6,133 bases of DNA from Caryophanales bacterium UBA7642 (GTDB lineage: Bacteria > Bacillota_I > Bacilli_A > RFN20 > CAG-288), in the NCBI GenBank assembly GCA_002483745.1, contig DLIM01000034.1, forward strand, positions 38,326-44,458, read 5' to 3'. Under the pieces are notes generated by a model, which ran no database searches, was not told where the DNA came from, and saw only the letters and a list, made by a program, of their open reading frames with translations. Position numbers and translations under genes: made by a program. Positions 1-5,781 of this stretch are shown piece after piece (the stretch's first letter is position 1; the number at the start of each line of letters is the position of its first letter).

Positions 1-1073
1 GCTAAATCAGCGTTAAGACGATCAACAAACTGAATTGGAGTAAAGGCGCCATCATCGCCAAACTGAACTTCTCTGACAAGATAGTATCTAAGACTATCGA
101 CTCCATATCTTTCAATCAGTGGATAAGGAGAAGGGGCATTACCTAATGACTTAGAGAGTTTGACTCCTGATTTGGTTAAGAGTAAGCCGTGAACAATAAT
201 CTGATCAGGTAATCTAAGACCTAACGCCATTAAGAGAATCGGCCAGTAGATAGTATGGAATCTATTGATATCTCTTCCTGCTAACTGAAGTATCTCAGTA
301 TCTTTGCCCCAATACTCTTTCATTAAGTGGTCATCATCGCTTAAGTATCCTAAAGCGGAGATATAGTTTAAAAGAGCATCAATCCAGACATAGACGATGT
401 GTTTGGGATTCTCATCAATCGGAATACCCCATTTGAATGAGGTTCTAGTAATGCAAAGATCATCAAGACCAGGCTTGATGAAGGTATTGATCATTTCGTT
501 TAGCTTATCCTTGGCACAGAAGTTAGGATGCGTTTCATAGTACTTTAAAAGATCAGGAACGAACTTCTTGACGTTTAAGAAGTAAGCCTCTTCAGTTTCA
601 TAGTGGACAGGACGATGGCAATCTGGGCAAAGATGCTCAGGCCCTACCTGTTCATCAGTAAAGAAGGATTCGCAGGGAGTGCAGTACCAGCCTTTATATT
701 CGCCTAAATAAATATCGCCTTTGTTTAAAAGAAGCGTAAAGACTTTCTTAACACAGGCTACATGATAATCATCAGTAGTACGAACATAGAAATCGTAGGA
801 GATGTTCATTGCCTTCCAGACTTCCTTAAAGGAATCGGCAATTTTATCGACATAAGCTTTAGGCTCCATACCGGCAGCTTCAGCTTTCTTTTCAATCTTC
901 TGACCGTGTTCATCTGATCCAGTCATGAATCTTACCTGATAGCCATCTAATCTTTTATATCTGGCGATGGTATCAGCACAGGTGCAGCAGTAAGTATGTC
1001 CAATATGGATGTTGCCGCTAGCGTAATAAATAGGTGTAGTGATATAGAAATATTTCTTTTTTTGTTCTGCCAT
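1..1073 (-). CDS. metG: Methionyl-tRNA synthetase, N-terminal part (cut by window edge)
   Basis: Cytoplasmic class I aminoacyl-tRNA synthetase that charges tRNA-Met with methionine using ATP. The 357 residues present carry the catalytic core. After ITTPIYYASGNIHIGH, with the HIGH motif at residues 23-26, comes GSDEHG near residue 52. A four-cysteine zinc knuckle follows (C131, C134, C149, C152), then VWIDALLNYISALGY, then AGRDINRFHTIYWP. The KMSKS loop is KLSKS at 305-309, with Leu for Met. The reading ends in FVDRLNADL, where the family continues into NDLGNL and the anticodon-binding domain, so the C-terminal part lies left of the window. The ATG at 1073-1071 has an AGGAG ribosome site ten bases upstream (plus-strand 1084-1088). 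The leader predicted from the nearest promoter is about 20 bases, too short for a T-box, and no T-box consensus is visible up to 1320. Identification is secure. Confidence 0.97.
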   Translation of the reverse strand, partial: MAEQKKKYFYITTPIYYASGNIHIGHTYCCTCADTIARYKRLDGYQVRFMTGSDEHGQKIEKKAEAAGMEPKAYVDKIADSFKEVWKAMNISYDFYVRTTDDYHVACVKKVFTLLLNKGDIYLGEYKGWYCTPCESFFTDEQVGPEHLCPDCHRPVHYETEEAYFLNVKKFVPDLLKYYETHPNFCAKDKLNEMINTFIKPGLDDLCITRTSFKWGIPIDENPKHIVYVWIDALLNYISALGYLSDDDHLMKEYWGKDTEILQLAGRDINRFHTIYWPILLMALGLRLPDQIIVHGLLLTKSGVKLSKSLGNAPSPYPLIERYGVDSLRYYLVREVQFGDDGAFTPIQFVDRLNADL

Positions 1074-1099
1074 GTATGTTTAGCTCCTAAATCTTTAAT

Positions 1100-1129
1100 A
1101 TTATATAGTTTTCTATTAAGAAACACGAA
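1100..1129 (-). promoter_or_regulatory. Putative metG promoter
   Basis: On the minus strand a perfect TATAAT lies at 1105-1100. A poor -35 match, TTCGTG, lies at 1129-1124 with an 18-base spacer. Transcription would start near 1093, giving a leader of about 20 bases that includes the AGGAG site. The -10 is good and the -35 weak, so confidence is moderate. Confidence 0.4.
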
Positions 1130-1267
1130 TAAAGAAACAAGAAAGAAGGAATTATTAATGTTTAATTTGTTAACCTGGTTCTAGGTATTCACATTCTTTT
1201 TGATTTTTAACTAAACCAAAGATTTGACTAGCACTACAAGATGAACTTTTTAACTATCTTAAAAGAA

Positions 1268-1296
1268 AAACTCTTTTAGGGTTAAAAAAGGAGTTT
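1268..1296. repeat. Imperfect palindrome overlapping the CBS-pyrG -35 element
   Basis: The left arm AAACTCTTTT (1268-1277) faces the right arm AAAGGAGTTT (1287-1296). Nine of ten positions pair, with one T/G mismatch, around a nine-base centre. The right half covers the end of the proposed -35 hexamer. A second hairpin, TAAAAGA (1260-1266) against TCTTTTA (1272-1278), overlaps its left side. Because it lies upstream of the predicted transcription start, a protein-binding operator is more likely than an RNA structure. AT-rich DNA produces such arms by chance, so this is tentative. Confidence 0.3.
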
Positions 1297-1310
1297 GGGG
1301 AGTGTATAAT
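1282..1310 (+). promoter_or_regulatory. Promoter of the CBS-pyrG operon
   Basis: A perfect TATAAT lies at 1305-1310. TTAAAA (four of six matches to TTGACA) lies at 1282-1287, separated by exactly 17 bases. The expected start is about 1316-1318, only a few bases before the ATG at 1321. The AAGGAG at 1288-1293 lies upstream of this start and would not be in the mRNA. Confidence 0.55.
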
Positions 1311-1320
1311 ATATTTCCGT

Positions 1321-1737
1321 ATGAATATCTTGTTCTTTCTAACTCCAAAAAGCCAAGTGGCTTATGTAATGGAGGATTTTACCTTAAGACAAGTGGCGGA
1401 AAAGCTTACTTTTCATCACTACACCGCTATTCCTATCCTTTCTAAGGACGGGAAATATATTGGCACCATCTCCGAAGGAGATTTGTTCCGATATATTAAG
1501 GATCATGACCAACTGAACTACCGTTCGGCTGAAAACACACCGATTTTAGATGTGCCTATTGAGCGTGATGTTGAGACAATTAGGTTCGATGCGAAGATGG
1601 ATGACTTGTATCATATGGCTTTGAATCAGAACTTTGTTCCGGTCATAGATGATAATGGGATTTTTATTGGTATTGTGACGAGAAGTGCAATTATGGGATA
1701 TTTCTGTAAGCCAAAAGAAGATAGTAAAAGCAAGTAA
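1321..1737 (+). CDS. Two-CBS-domain protein (Bateman module), 138 aa
   Basis: Stand-alone cytoplasmic protein consisting almost entirely of a CBS pair. CBS1 covers roughly residues 12-62, with the signature TAIPILSKDGKYIGTISEGDLF at 35-56 (key features: hydrophobic strand, G-x-Y-x-G, then E-G-D-L). CBS2 covers about 75-128, with NFVPVIDDNG at 104-113 followed by IGIVTR. CBS pairs usually bind adenine nucleotides, S-adenosylmethionine or cyclic-di-AMP; the ligand here is unknown. I keep the start at 1321 because I recall related Bacillota proteins also beginning with MNI-FFL-PK. No ribosome site lies at a usable distance: AAGGAG is 27 bases upstream and the promoter -10 is between. An internal ATG at 1369 (Met17) has only a weak AAGTGG before it. 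The gene lies 25 bases before pyrG with no terminator between, so cotranscription is likely. A regulatory role linked to nucleotide level is inference. Confidence 0.88.
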   Translation: MNILFFLTPKSQVAYVMEDFTLRQVAEKLTFHHYTAIPILSKDGKYIGTISEGDLFRYIKDHDQLNYRSAENTPILDVPIERDVETIRFDAKMDDLYHMALNQNFVPVIDDNGIFIGIVTRSAIMGYFCKPKEDSKSK

Positions 1738-1762
1738 CAATTAAACAAAGGAGAAGCTGATT

Positions 1763-3382
1763 ATGGAAAAATATATATTCGTAACAGGCGGTGTCATTTC
1801 CGGCTTAGGGAAAGGCATCACTGCCGCTTCTTTAGGACGTCTATTAAAGGCTCGTGGCTATAAAGTCACGATGCAGAAGTTTGATCCTTATCTAAACGTT
1901 GATCCAGGCACCATGTCTCCTATTCAGCATGGCGAGGTCTTTGTTACCGATGATGGCACTGAAACCGATTTGGATTTAGGCCATTATGAAAGATTTATCG
2001 ATGAAAACCTTGATAAGAACTCTAATGTCACTACTGGCAAGATCTATGAAGCGGTCTTAGCTAAGGAAAGACACGGCGACTATGGCGGAGGTACCTGCCA
2101 GGTTATTCCTCATGTCACTAATGAAATCAAATCTAAGTTCCATCGTAACTTCAAAGTTGATGAAACTGAGATTACTATTATTGAAATCGGTGGCACTATT
2201 GGTGATATCGAATCTCAGCCTTTCTTTGAATCAATCAGACAATTCAAGCATGAAGTAGGAGCTGATAATGTTTGTATCATCATGGTTTCTTTGATTCCTT
2301 ATCTTAGAGCCTCTTGTGAATTAAAGACCAAGCCTACTCAGATGGCTGTAAAGACTTTACAGTCAATGGGTTTACAGCCTGATATTATTGTCTGCCGTTC
2401 TGAATATGATATTCCTAAGAGTGTTACTGATAAGATCTCCTTATTCTGCAACGTTCCTCCGAACCATGTTCTTCCTAACCTTGACTGTGAGACAGTTTAT
2501 GAGCTTCCTCTTATGTTAGATAAGGAATGCTTTGCCCAGGCTGTTGGAGAAGTCTTGCATCTTCCAATGCCTGAACCTGACTTAGTTGGTTGGACCAAGA
2601 TGGTTGATAAGATCAAGAAGTCTAAAGAAGTCGTTAAAGTTGCTCTGGTTGGAAAATACACTGCTTTACATGATGCTTATATTTCAGTTAATGAAGCTTT
2701 AAAAGCAGCTGGCTGGTTTTATAATAAGAAGGTCGAGATTACTTGGATTGAATCTGAGGAAGTCACTGATAAGACCGCTCCTACTTTATTAGGAGATGTT
2801 GATGGTATCTTAGTTCCTGGTGGATTTGGCAGCCGTGGCATTGCTGGCATGATTGCTGCTATAAAATATGCAAGAGTCAACAAAGTTCCGTTCTTAGGAC
2901 TCTGCTTAGGACTTCAGACAGCCATTATTGAATTCGCTCGTGATGTCTTAGGATTCTCGGATGCTGATTCAGCAGAATTTAATCCTTCTAGCATGCATCA
3001 GGTCATTCATCTTATGCCAGAACAGAATGGTGTTGTTAACTTAGGTGGAACCATGAGATTAGGTTCTTATCCATGTGTCCTTGATCCTACTTCCAAGTCC
3101 TTTGCCTTATATGGGACTAAAAACATAACTGAAAGACACCGTCATCGTTATGAAGTAAATAACGATTACCGTGATGCCTTTGTTTCTCACGGCTTATATC
3201 CTGTTGGTTTCTCACCGGATAACAGAATCGTTGAGATGATTGAAATTCCTTCCCATCCTTTCTTCATTGGTACTCAGGCTCATCCGGAATTTAAGTCACG
3301 TCCTGATAGACCGCACCCTCTCTTTAGAGGTTTCATCGATGCCGCCATCAAGCATAAAAAAGATAGAAAAACAGATAAGTAA
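1763..3382 (+). CDS. pyrG: CTP synthase (glutamine-hydrolysing), 539 aa
   Basis: Cytoplasmic enzyme that makes CTP from UTP, ATP and glutamine, the last step of de novo pyrimidine nucleotide synthesis. The synthase domain (about 1-267) begins KYIFVTGGVISGLGKGITAA, with the P-loop GLGKG at 14-18. It also has DPYLNVDPGTMSP at 41-53, the metal-site Asp71 in DLGHYERF, and Glu141 in EIGGTIGDIES. The class I glutaminase domain starts near 290 (KVALVGKYTALHDAY). It carries the oxyanion-hole glycines 353-354 in PGGFGSRG, the nucleophile Cys381 in GLCLGLQ, and the partners His507 and Glu509 in TQAHPEF. Length and all catalytic residues match a functional enzyme (E. coli has 545 residues). The segment GDYGGGTCQVIPH differs mildly from the more usual GDYLG-TVQVIPH. 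An AAAGGAG site ends nine bases before the ATG. No leader attenuator precedes it; expression probably comes from the promoter at 1282-1310. Confidence 0.98.
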   Translation: MEKYIFVTGGVISGLGKGITAASLGRLLKARGYKVTMQKFDPYLNVDPGTMSPIQHGEVFVTDDGTETDLDLGHYERFIDENLDKNSNVTTGKIYEAVLAKERHGDYGGGTCQVIPHVTNEIKSKFHRNFKVDETEITIIEIGGTIGDIESQPFFESIRQFKHEVGADNVCIIMVSLIPYLRASCELKTKPTQMAVKTLQSMGLQPDIIVCRSEYDIPKSVTDKISLFCNVPPNHVLPNLDCETVYELPLMLDKECFAQAVGEVLHLPMPEPDLVGWTKMVDKIKKSKEVVKVALVGKYTALHDAYISVNEALKAAGWFYNKKVEITWIESEEVTDKTAPTLLGDVDGILVPGGFGSRGIAGMIAAIKYARVNKVPFLGLCLGLQTAIIEFARDVLGFSDADSAEFNPSSMHQVIHLMPEQNGVVNLGGTMRLGSYPCVLDPTSKSFALYGTKNITERHRHRYEVNNDYRDAFVSHGLYPVGFSPDNRIVEMIEIPSHPFFIGTQAHPEFKSRPDRPHPLFRGFIDAAIKHKKDRKTDK

Positions 3383-3388
3383 AAAAAT

Positions 3389-3416
3389 ATAGGCAGCCAA
3401 TTGGCTGCCTATTTTT
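3389..3416. terminator. Bidirectional rho-independent terminator
   Basis: A perfect 24-base palindrome occupies 3389-3412: a ten-base stem ATAGGCAGCC / GGCTGCCTAT closed by AATT. It is followed by TTTTT on the plus strand and preceded by seven A's (a U-tract on the minus strand). It begins six bases after the pyrG stop and lies 20 bases past the stop of the convergent TPR gene, so it can end both transcripts. Confidence 0.93.
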
Positions 3417-3432
3417 ATGTCTGACTATCTAT

Positions 3433-4443
3433 TTACTTAGCTAGTTTAACTAATGGTTTATTAGGACTTAAGAGTAAATCTAATTCAGCTGGAGTTCGAT
3501 AATTCAAAAGAATGTTATAGAAGTATTTATACGCAGGAATATCTTTGTCATTGTAGGCTAAGTGAGCTTGCTGAATTGCTATATTAAGAACATCCTGATC
3601 TAAATCAAGAGGTATCTCATTTGAAAGCAAGAACTGCTTGGTTTTATCTGGCATCTTGGTCAAAGTATTGATTGGCTTTTCTGCAGGCTTAGAAAATGCT
3701 TTCATGATTAATGTAGCATTTATCATATCATTCTTGTAATTTCGATAATAAGCGGCAACATAAAGATAATAACGATAGAAATCTTCAGGATTATAAAGAA
3801 AGCGATGAGCTTTATCTATATCCATCGTAAAGGAAATCCAATTCCCATTAAACATATCCATATCAGCCTGTAAGAAGCAAAGATCAGGAGAAACTGGATC
3901 ATATTCAGCAGCCTCTTTTAAGGCGTTCTGAGATTCCTCTTTCTTACCTAAAAAGTAATAAGCCTGTCCTTTTAAAGTGAGTAAGGAAACATAATCAAAC
4001 GGCAATTCAACCACATTCTTAGCCGGGAAAAGTGTTTGAGCAATGGCATATTGCATGGCAGAAAAACAATATCTAAAAGTTGTATCAGAATTAGAAACAG
4101 CCTGTGCTTCTTTAAAAGAAGCATTGACCTGACTTTCTAAATCAGAAATTATTGACAAGGCTTTATCATAGTTTTTCTTATCAATAAAGGTTTTTGCTAG
4201 CATGAGATTCTTATTATATTTCTCAGTAGAACGACTCTGAATATAGCGGGAAAGATATCCAGCGGTTTTAGGGTCACAGTTTTTGATAATATCCGTTAGC
4301 ATGTTAGTTATTTTGAAATCCAGCTGTTTAGAATAAGGGCGTAAAGAAAACTCATCAACTGCTAAGAATAGCGTGTCAATGTCCTTCTTCTTATCACCAG
4401 TTAAACGGCCTTTAATGACCTTTAAATCTTCTTCAAGACTCAT
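3433..4443 (-). CDS. TPR-like helical repeat protein of unknown function, 336 aa
   Basis: I do not recognise a named family. The protein has no signal peptide or membrane segment and looks cytoplasmic and all-helical. TPR-like helix pairs can be seen at about 74-105 (NKNLMLAKTFIDKKNYDKAL) and at 151-184 (LLTLKGQAYYFLGKKEESQN, then ALKEAAEYDPVSPD). The second is close to a canonical TPR in its Gly, Tyr, Ala and Pro positions. Weaker helical repeats follow at about 187-215 and 284-315 (aromatic-rich, YRYYLYVAAYY near 224). TPRs act as protein-docking scaffolds, so a partner-binding role is the reasonable guess. The ATG at 4443 has TAGGAAA about eight bases upstream. The gene is monocistronic: it faces pyrG across the shared terminator and has a long AT-rich spacer upstream. 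No enzyme motif is seen. Confidence 0.85.
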   Translation of the reverse strand: MSLEEDLKVIKGRLTGDKKKDIDTLFLAVDEFSLRPYSKQLDFKITNMLTDIIKNCDPKTAGYLSRYIQSRSTEKYNKNLMLAKTFIDKKNYDKALSIISDLESQVNASFKEAQAVSNSDTTFRYCFSAMQYAIAQTLFPAKNVVELPFDYVSLLTLKGQAYYFLGKKEESQNALKEAAEYDPVSPDLCFLQADMDMFNGNWISFTMDIDKAHRFLYNPEDFYRYYLYVAAYYRNYKNDMINATLIMKAFSKPAEKPINTLTKMPDKTKQFLLSNEIPLDLDQDVLNIAIQQAHLAYNDKDIPAYKYFYNILLNYRTPAELDLLLSPNKPLVKLAK

Positions 4444-4720
4444 GTTCTTTTTCCTATTGTCATTAGAAAATAAACCATTTACTTTATAAATGCAATCGAT
4501 AAATGAAAAAGCAACAATAGTTTTTTGATAATTATTTAAAAGAAAAGCAAAATAAATTTAGCCTTTTTAAAATAAAAAAACATATACTTTCGTATCTAAA
4601 TTATAAAGAAAGTGAAAAAGCCAAAAGACTTTTGTAAAAGAAAAGAAATGGATGGCAGATTGATTAAACAAGAAAAGAAAATATTTTATTAATAAATTAA
4701 CAACTTCCAATCTTCTAACT
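4444..4720. other. AT-rich intergenic spacer upstream of the TPR gene
   Basis: No gene is supported here. For the leftward TPR gene, a perfect TATAAT lies on the minus strand at 4605-4600 without a convincing -35. A nearer TATAAA at 4488-4483 has TTGCTT 20 bases upstream (4514-4509), which is too wide. A 27-codon plus-strand frame of Lys-rich residues ends near 4693 but has no ribosome site. The rest is poly-A/T-rich sequence. Confidence 0.5.
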
Positions 4721-4723
4721 ACT

Positions 4724-4750
4724 AAAAAAGGAGGCTTATTAGGCCTCCTT
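4724..4750 (-). terminator. Rho-independent terminator of the BusR-like gene
   Basis: Read on the minus strand, AAGGAGGC (4750-4743) pairs with GCCTCCTT (4735-4728) around a seven-base loop, and a run of T's follows (4729-4724). It begins 23 bases after the regulator's stop codon. On the plus strand the sequence after the stem is only GATTTT, so it works mainly leftward. Confidence 0.88.
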
Positions 4751-4773
4751 GATTTTCTAATGTTTTCTAATAA

Positions 4774-5430
4774 CTACTTAGTAGCAGCGCCGTTGTTCTC
4801 GATGACACCATAGGTGAGGAAGGAGAGAACTCTATCGAAGGTAAGGTTATCCTTGCCAACGAAGATGAGCTTATCTCCTGAATGGAGGACAAAATCCGGA
4901 CCAACAGACTGCTTGCAGATATTATCGGAACCAACGATGGCAACGATAGTAGCTTCAGTATAGTTCCAGAAATAGACTTCACCAATGGTCTTGCCATTGA
5001 TCCAGCTATTCTGAGGAATCTCAACGTTAGAGAACTTAACAGCTTCAGTAGTCTGATAAGTGAAGGAATCCTTCATATCATCGATAGCAGTATCGATCTT
5101 GCCCTGAAGATCTTTCTGTTCGGTTAAAAGCTTCTCAAGATTGGCATATTTATCCTTAATCTGAGTTTCAGCCTTCCACTTATTGGCAAATTCCTGAGCA
5201 TGAAGGACAGAATCAACAAAGACTCCAACGCCTCTCTTAGAAGAGACGACTTTTTCCTTCTCAAGAATATTAAGAGCTTTTCTAACAGTCTCAGGAGATA
5301 CTCCATAAGAAGCTCCTAAGATTGAACGTCCCTTGAGTAAAGTACCTTCAGGATACTCTCCAGTTAATATCTTTCCGCAAACATCCTGAGCAATTTTGAT
5401 GTATCTAGGTGTAGATCTTTCTTTAGCCAT
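4774..5430 (-). CDS. BusR-like transcription regulator: GntR winged helix plus RCK_C (TrkA-C), 218 aa
   Basis: DNA-binding regulator with the domain order of BusR. A GntR-type winged helix spans residues 8-73 (RYIKIAQDVCGKILTGEYPEG, with recognition segment YGVSPETVRKALNILEKEKVV and wing RGVGVFV). A charged coiled coil runs about 76-125. An RCK_C domain at about 133-207 contains GKTIGEVYFWNYTEATIVAI and LHSGDKLIFVGKDN. In streptococci and lactococci BusR binds cyclic-di-AMP through this domain and represses the glycine-betaine transporter BusAB; similar sensing here is inferred from architecture. I use the ATG at 5430, with GGAGG 11 bases upstream; a TTG at 5448 would add six residues that overlap that ribosome site. 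The gene stands alone with its own promoter and terminator and is divergent from a membrane protein gene, a possible target. No transporter of the BusAB type is in the window. Other readings are an orthologue with a different regulon or another GntR-RCK_C paralogue. Confidence 0.9.
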   Translation of the reverse strand: MAKERSTPRYIKIAQDVCGKILTGEYPEGTLLKGRSILGASYGVSPETVRKALNILEKEKVVSSKRGVGVFVDSVLHAQEFANKWKAETQIKDKYANLEKLLTEQKDLQGKIDTAIDDMKDSFTYQTTEAVKFSNVEIPQNSWINGKTIGEVYFWNYTEATIVAIVGSDNICKQSVGPDFVLHSGDKLIFVGKDNLTFDRVLSFLTYGVIENNGAATK

Positions 5431-5466
5431 GGTTATTAGTTCCTCCAATCATTTCCATTAATTGAG

Positions 5467-5495
5467 ATTATAAATTAAGATTGGCTATAAAGCAA
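5467..5495 (-). promoter_or_regulatory. Promoter of the BusR-like gene
   Basis: On the minus strand TATAAT lies at 5472-5467 and TTGCTT (the conserved TTG is present) at 5495-5490, with a 17-base spacer. Transcription would start near 5460, leaving a leader of about 30 bases that includes GGAGG. The -35 lies inside one copy of an AAAGCAA direct repeat. Confidence 0.5.
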
Positions 5496-5507
5496 CAAGA
5501 AAGCAAT
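5489..5507. repeat. Tandem AAAGCAA repeat over the regulator's -35
   Basis: AAAGCAAC at 5489-5496 and AAAGCAAT at 5500-5507 are offset by 11 bases, about one helical turn. An inverted copy of AAGCAAC, GTTGCTT, lies at 5543-5549. The first copy overlaps the -35, so binding here could block the regulator's own promoter. This is only suggestive. Confidence 0.3.
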
Positions 5508-5666
5508 GAAAAACGATAGTAGCGACTTGTCATTTTAAATAAGTTGCTTAATAAAACAGTAGATGTTGAAACAGATTATTTAGCCTTAATTCGTTTACTT
5601 TTTAATGATTTTGCGGTTGTAGAAAAATTAAAAACTGGAATTAAATTTTATCTTAAAATAACTTTT

Positions 5667-5702
5667 TTTCAAGGGTGAGGAAAAATTTGTTCTTCCTTGA
5701 AA
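5667..5702. repeat. Bipartite inverted repeat upstream of the membrane-protein promoter
   Basis: Perfect eight-base arms TTTCAAGG (5667-5674) and CCTTGAAA (5695-5702) are separated by 20 bases. The repeat ends nine bases before the proposed -35 at 5712. The wide spacing suits two half-sites for a multimeric regulator; as RNA it would be a loose stem with a large loop and no T-run after it. Confidence 0.4.
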
Positions 5703-5711
5703 TATTTTGAG

Positions 5712-5740
5712 TTGTAATAAAGAATAAATTAGTAGATAAT
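5712..5740 (+). promoter_or_regulatory. Promoter of the membrane protein gene
   Basis: TTGTAA at 5712-5717 (four of six matches) and GATAAT at 5735-5740 (five of six) are separated by 17 bases. The start would be near 5747, giving a leader of about 35 bases. Confidence 0.4.
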
Positions 5741-5781
5741 AATATACGCTTATTTCTAATAACATAGGGTAAAACTATAAC

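Larger units (their letters stand above)
1074..1320. other. Divergent intergenic region between metG and the CBS-pyrG operon
   Basis: This 247-base AT-rich stretch has no substantial gene. It holds the leftward metG promoter (1100-1129), the rightward CBS-pyrG promoter (1282-1310) and an imperfect palindrome (1268-1296). A tiny plus-strand frame encodes MFNLLTWF (ATG 1159, stop by 1185) behind an AGAAGGA site. I saw no terminator-antiterminator pair, T-box or other known riboswitch signature in it. Confidence 0.6.
5431..5781. other. Divergent regulatory region between the BusR-like gene and the membrane protein gene
   Basis: This 351-base spacer holds a promoter in each direction, tandem AAAGCAA repeats (5489-5507) and a bipartite inverted repeat (5667-5702). 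A 51-codon open frame also runs 5523-5675 without an ATG or ribosome site. No tRNA, riboswitch or annotated-type RNA was recognised. Confidence 0.6.

Noticed and set aside
996..1184. 62-codon plus-strand open frame over the metG start
   Set aside because: It runs antisense through the conserved HIGH region of metG and has no ribosome site; its end merely includes the small MFNLLTWF frame.
1074..1320. T-box riboswitch ahead of metG
   Set aside because: No T-box consensus or terminator pair was seen, and the nearest promoter leaves only about 20 bases of leader.
1302..1445. GTG-started 47-codon frame with AAAGGAG eight bases upstream
   Set aside because: The ribosome site is good, but the start overlaps the promoter -10 and the frame runs out of phase with the conserved CBS protein. 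It would need a different upstream promoter.
1546..1740. 64-codon minus-strand frame inside the CBS gene
   Set aside because: It is a shadow of the CBS coding sequence, with no promoter or ribosome site.
4612..4693. Lys-rich 27-codon plus-strand frame from GTG at 4612
   Set aside because: It has no ribosome site and no convincing promoter, and its composition is what poly-A-rich spacer would give.
4767..5306. Three further open frames overlapping the BusR-like gene (4767-5024 minus, 4882-5127 plus, 5124-5306 minus)
   Set aside because: They have low-complexity Leu/Ser/Ile-rich translations in alternative frames of a well-recognised regulator.
5431..5448. TTG start at 5448 adding six residues to the regulator
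   Set aside because: It would place the GGAGG ribosome site inside the coding sequence. The ATG at 5430 has that site at a usable distance and begins just before the conserved winged helix.
5667..5702. Reading the inverted repeat as an intrinsic terminator
   Set aside because: The loop would be 20 bases, the stem is AT-rich, no T-run follows on the plus strand, and no gene ends nearby.
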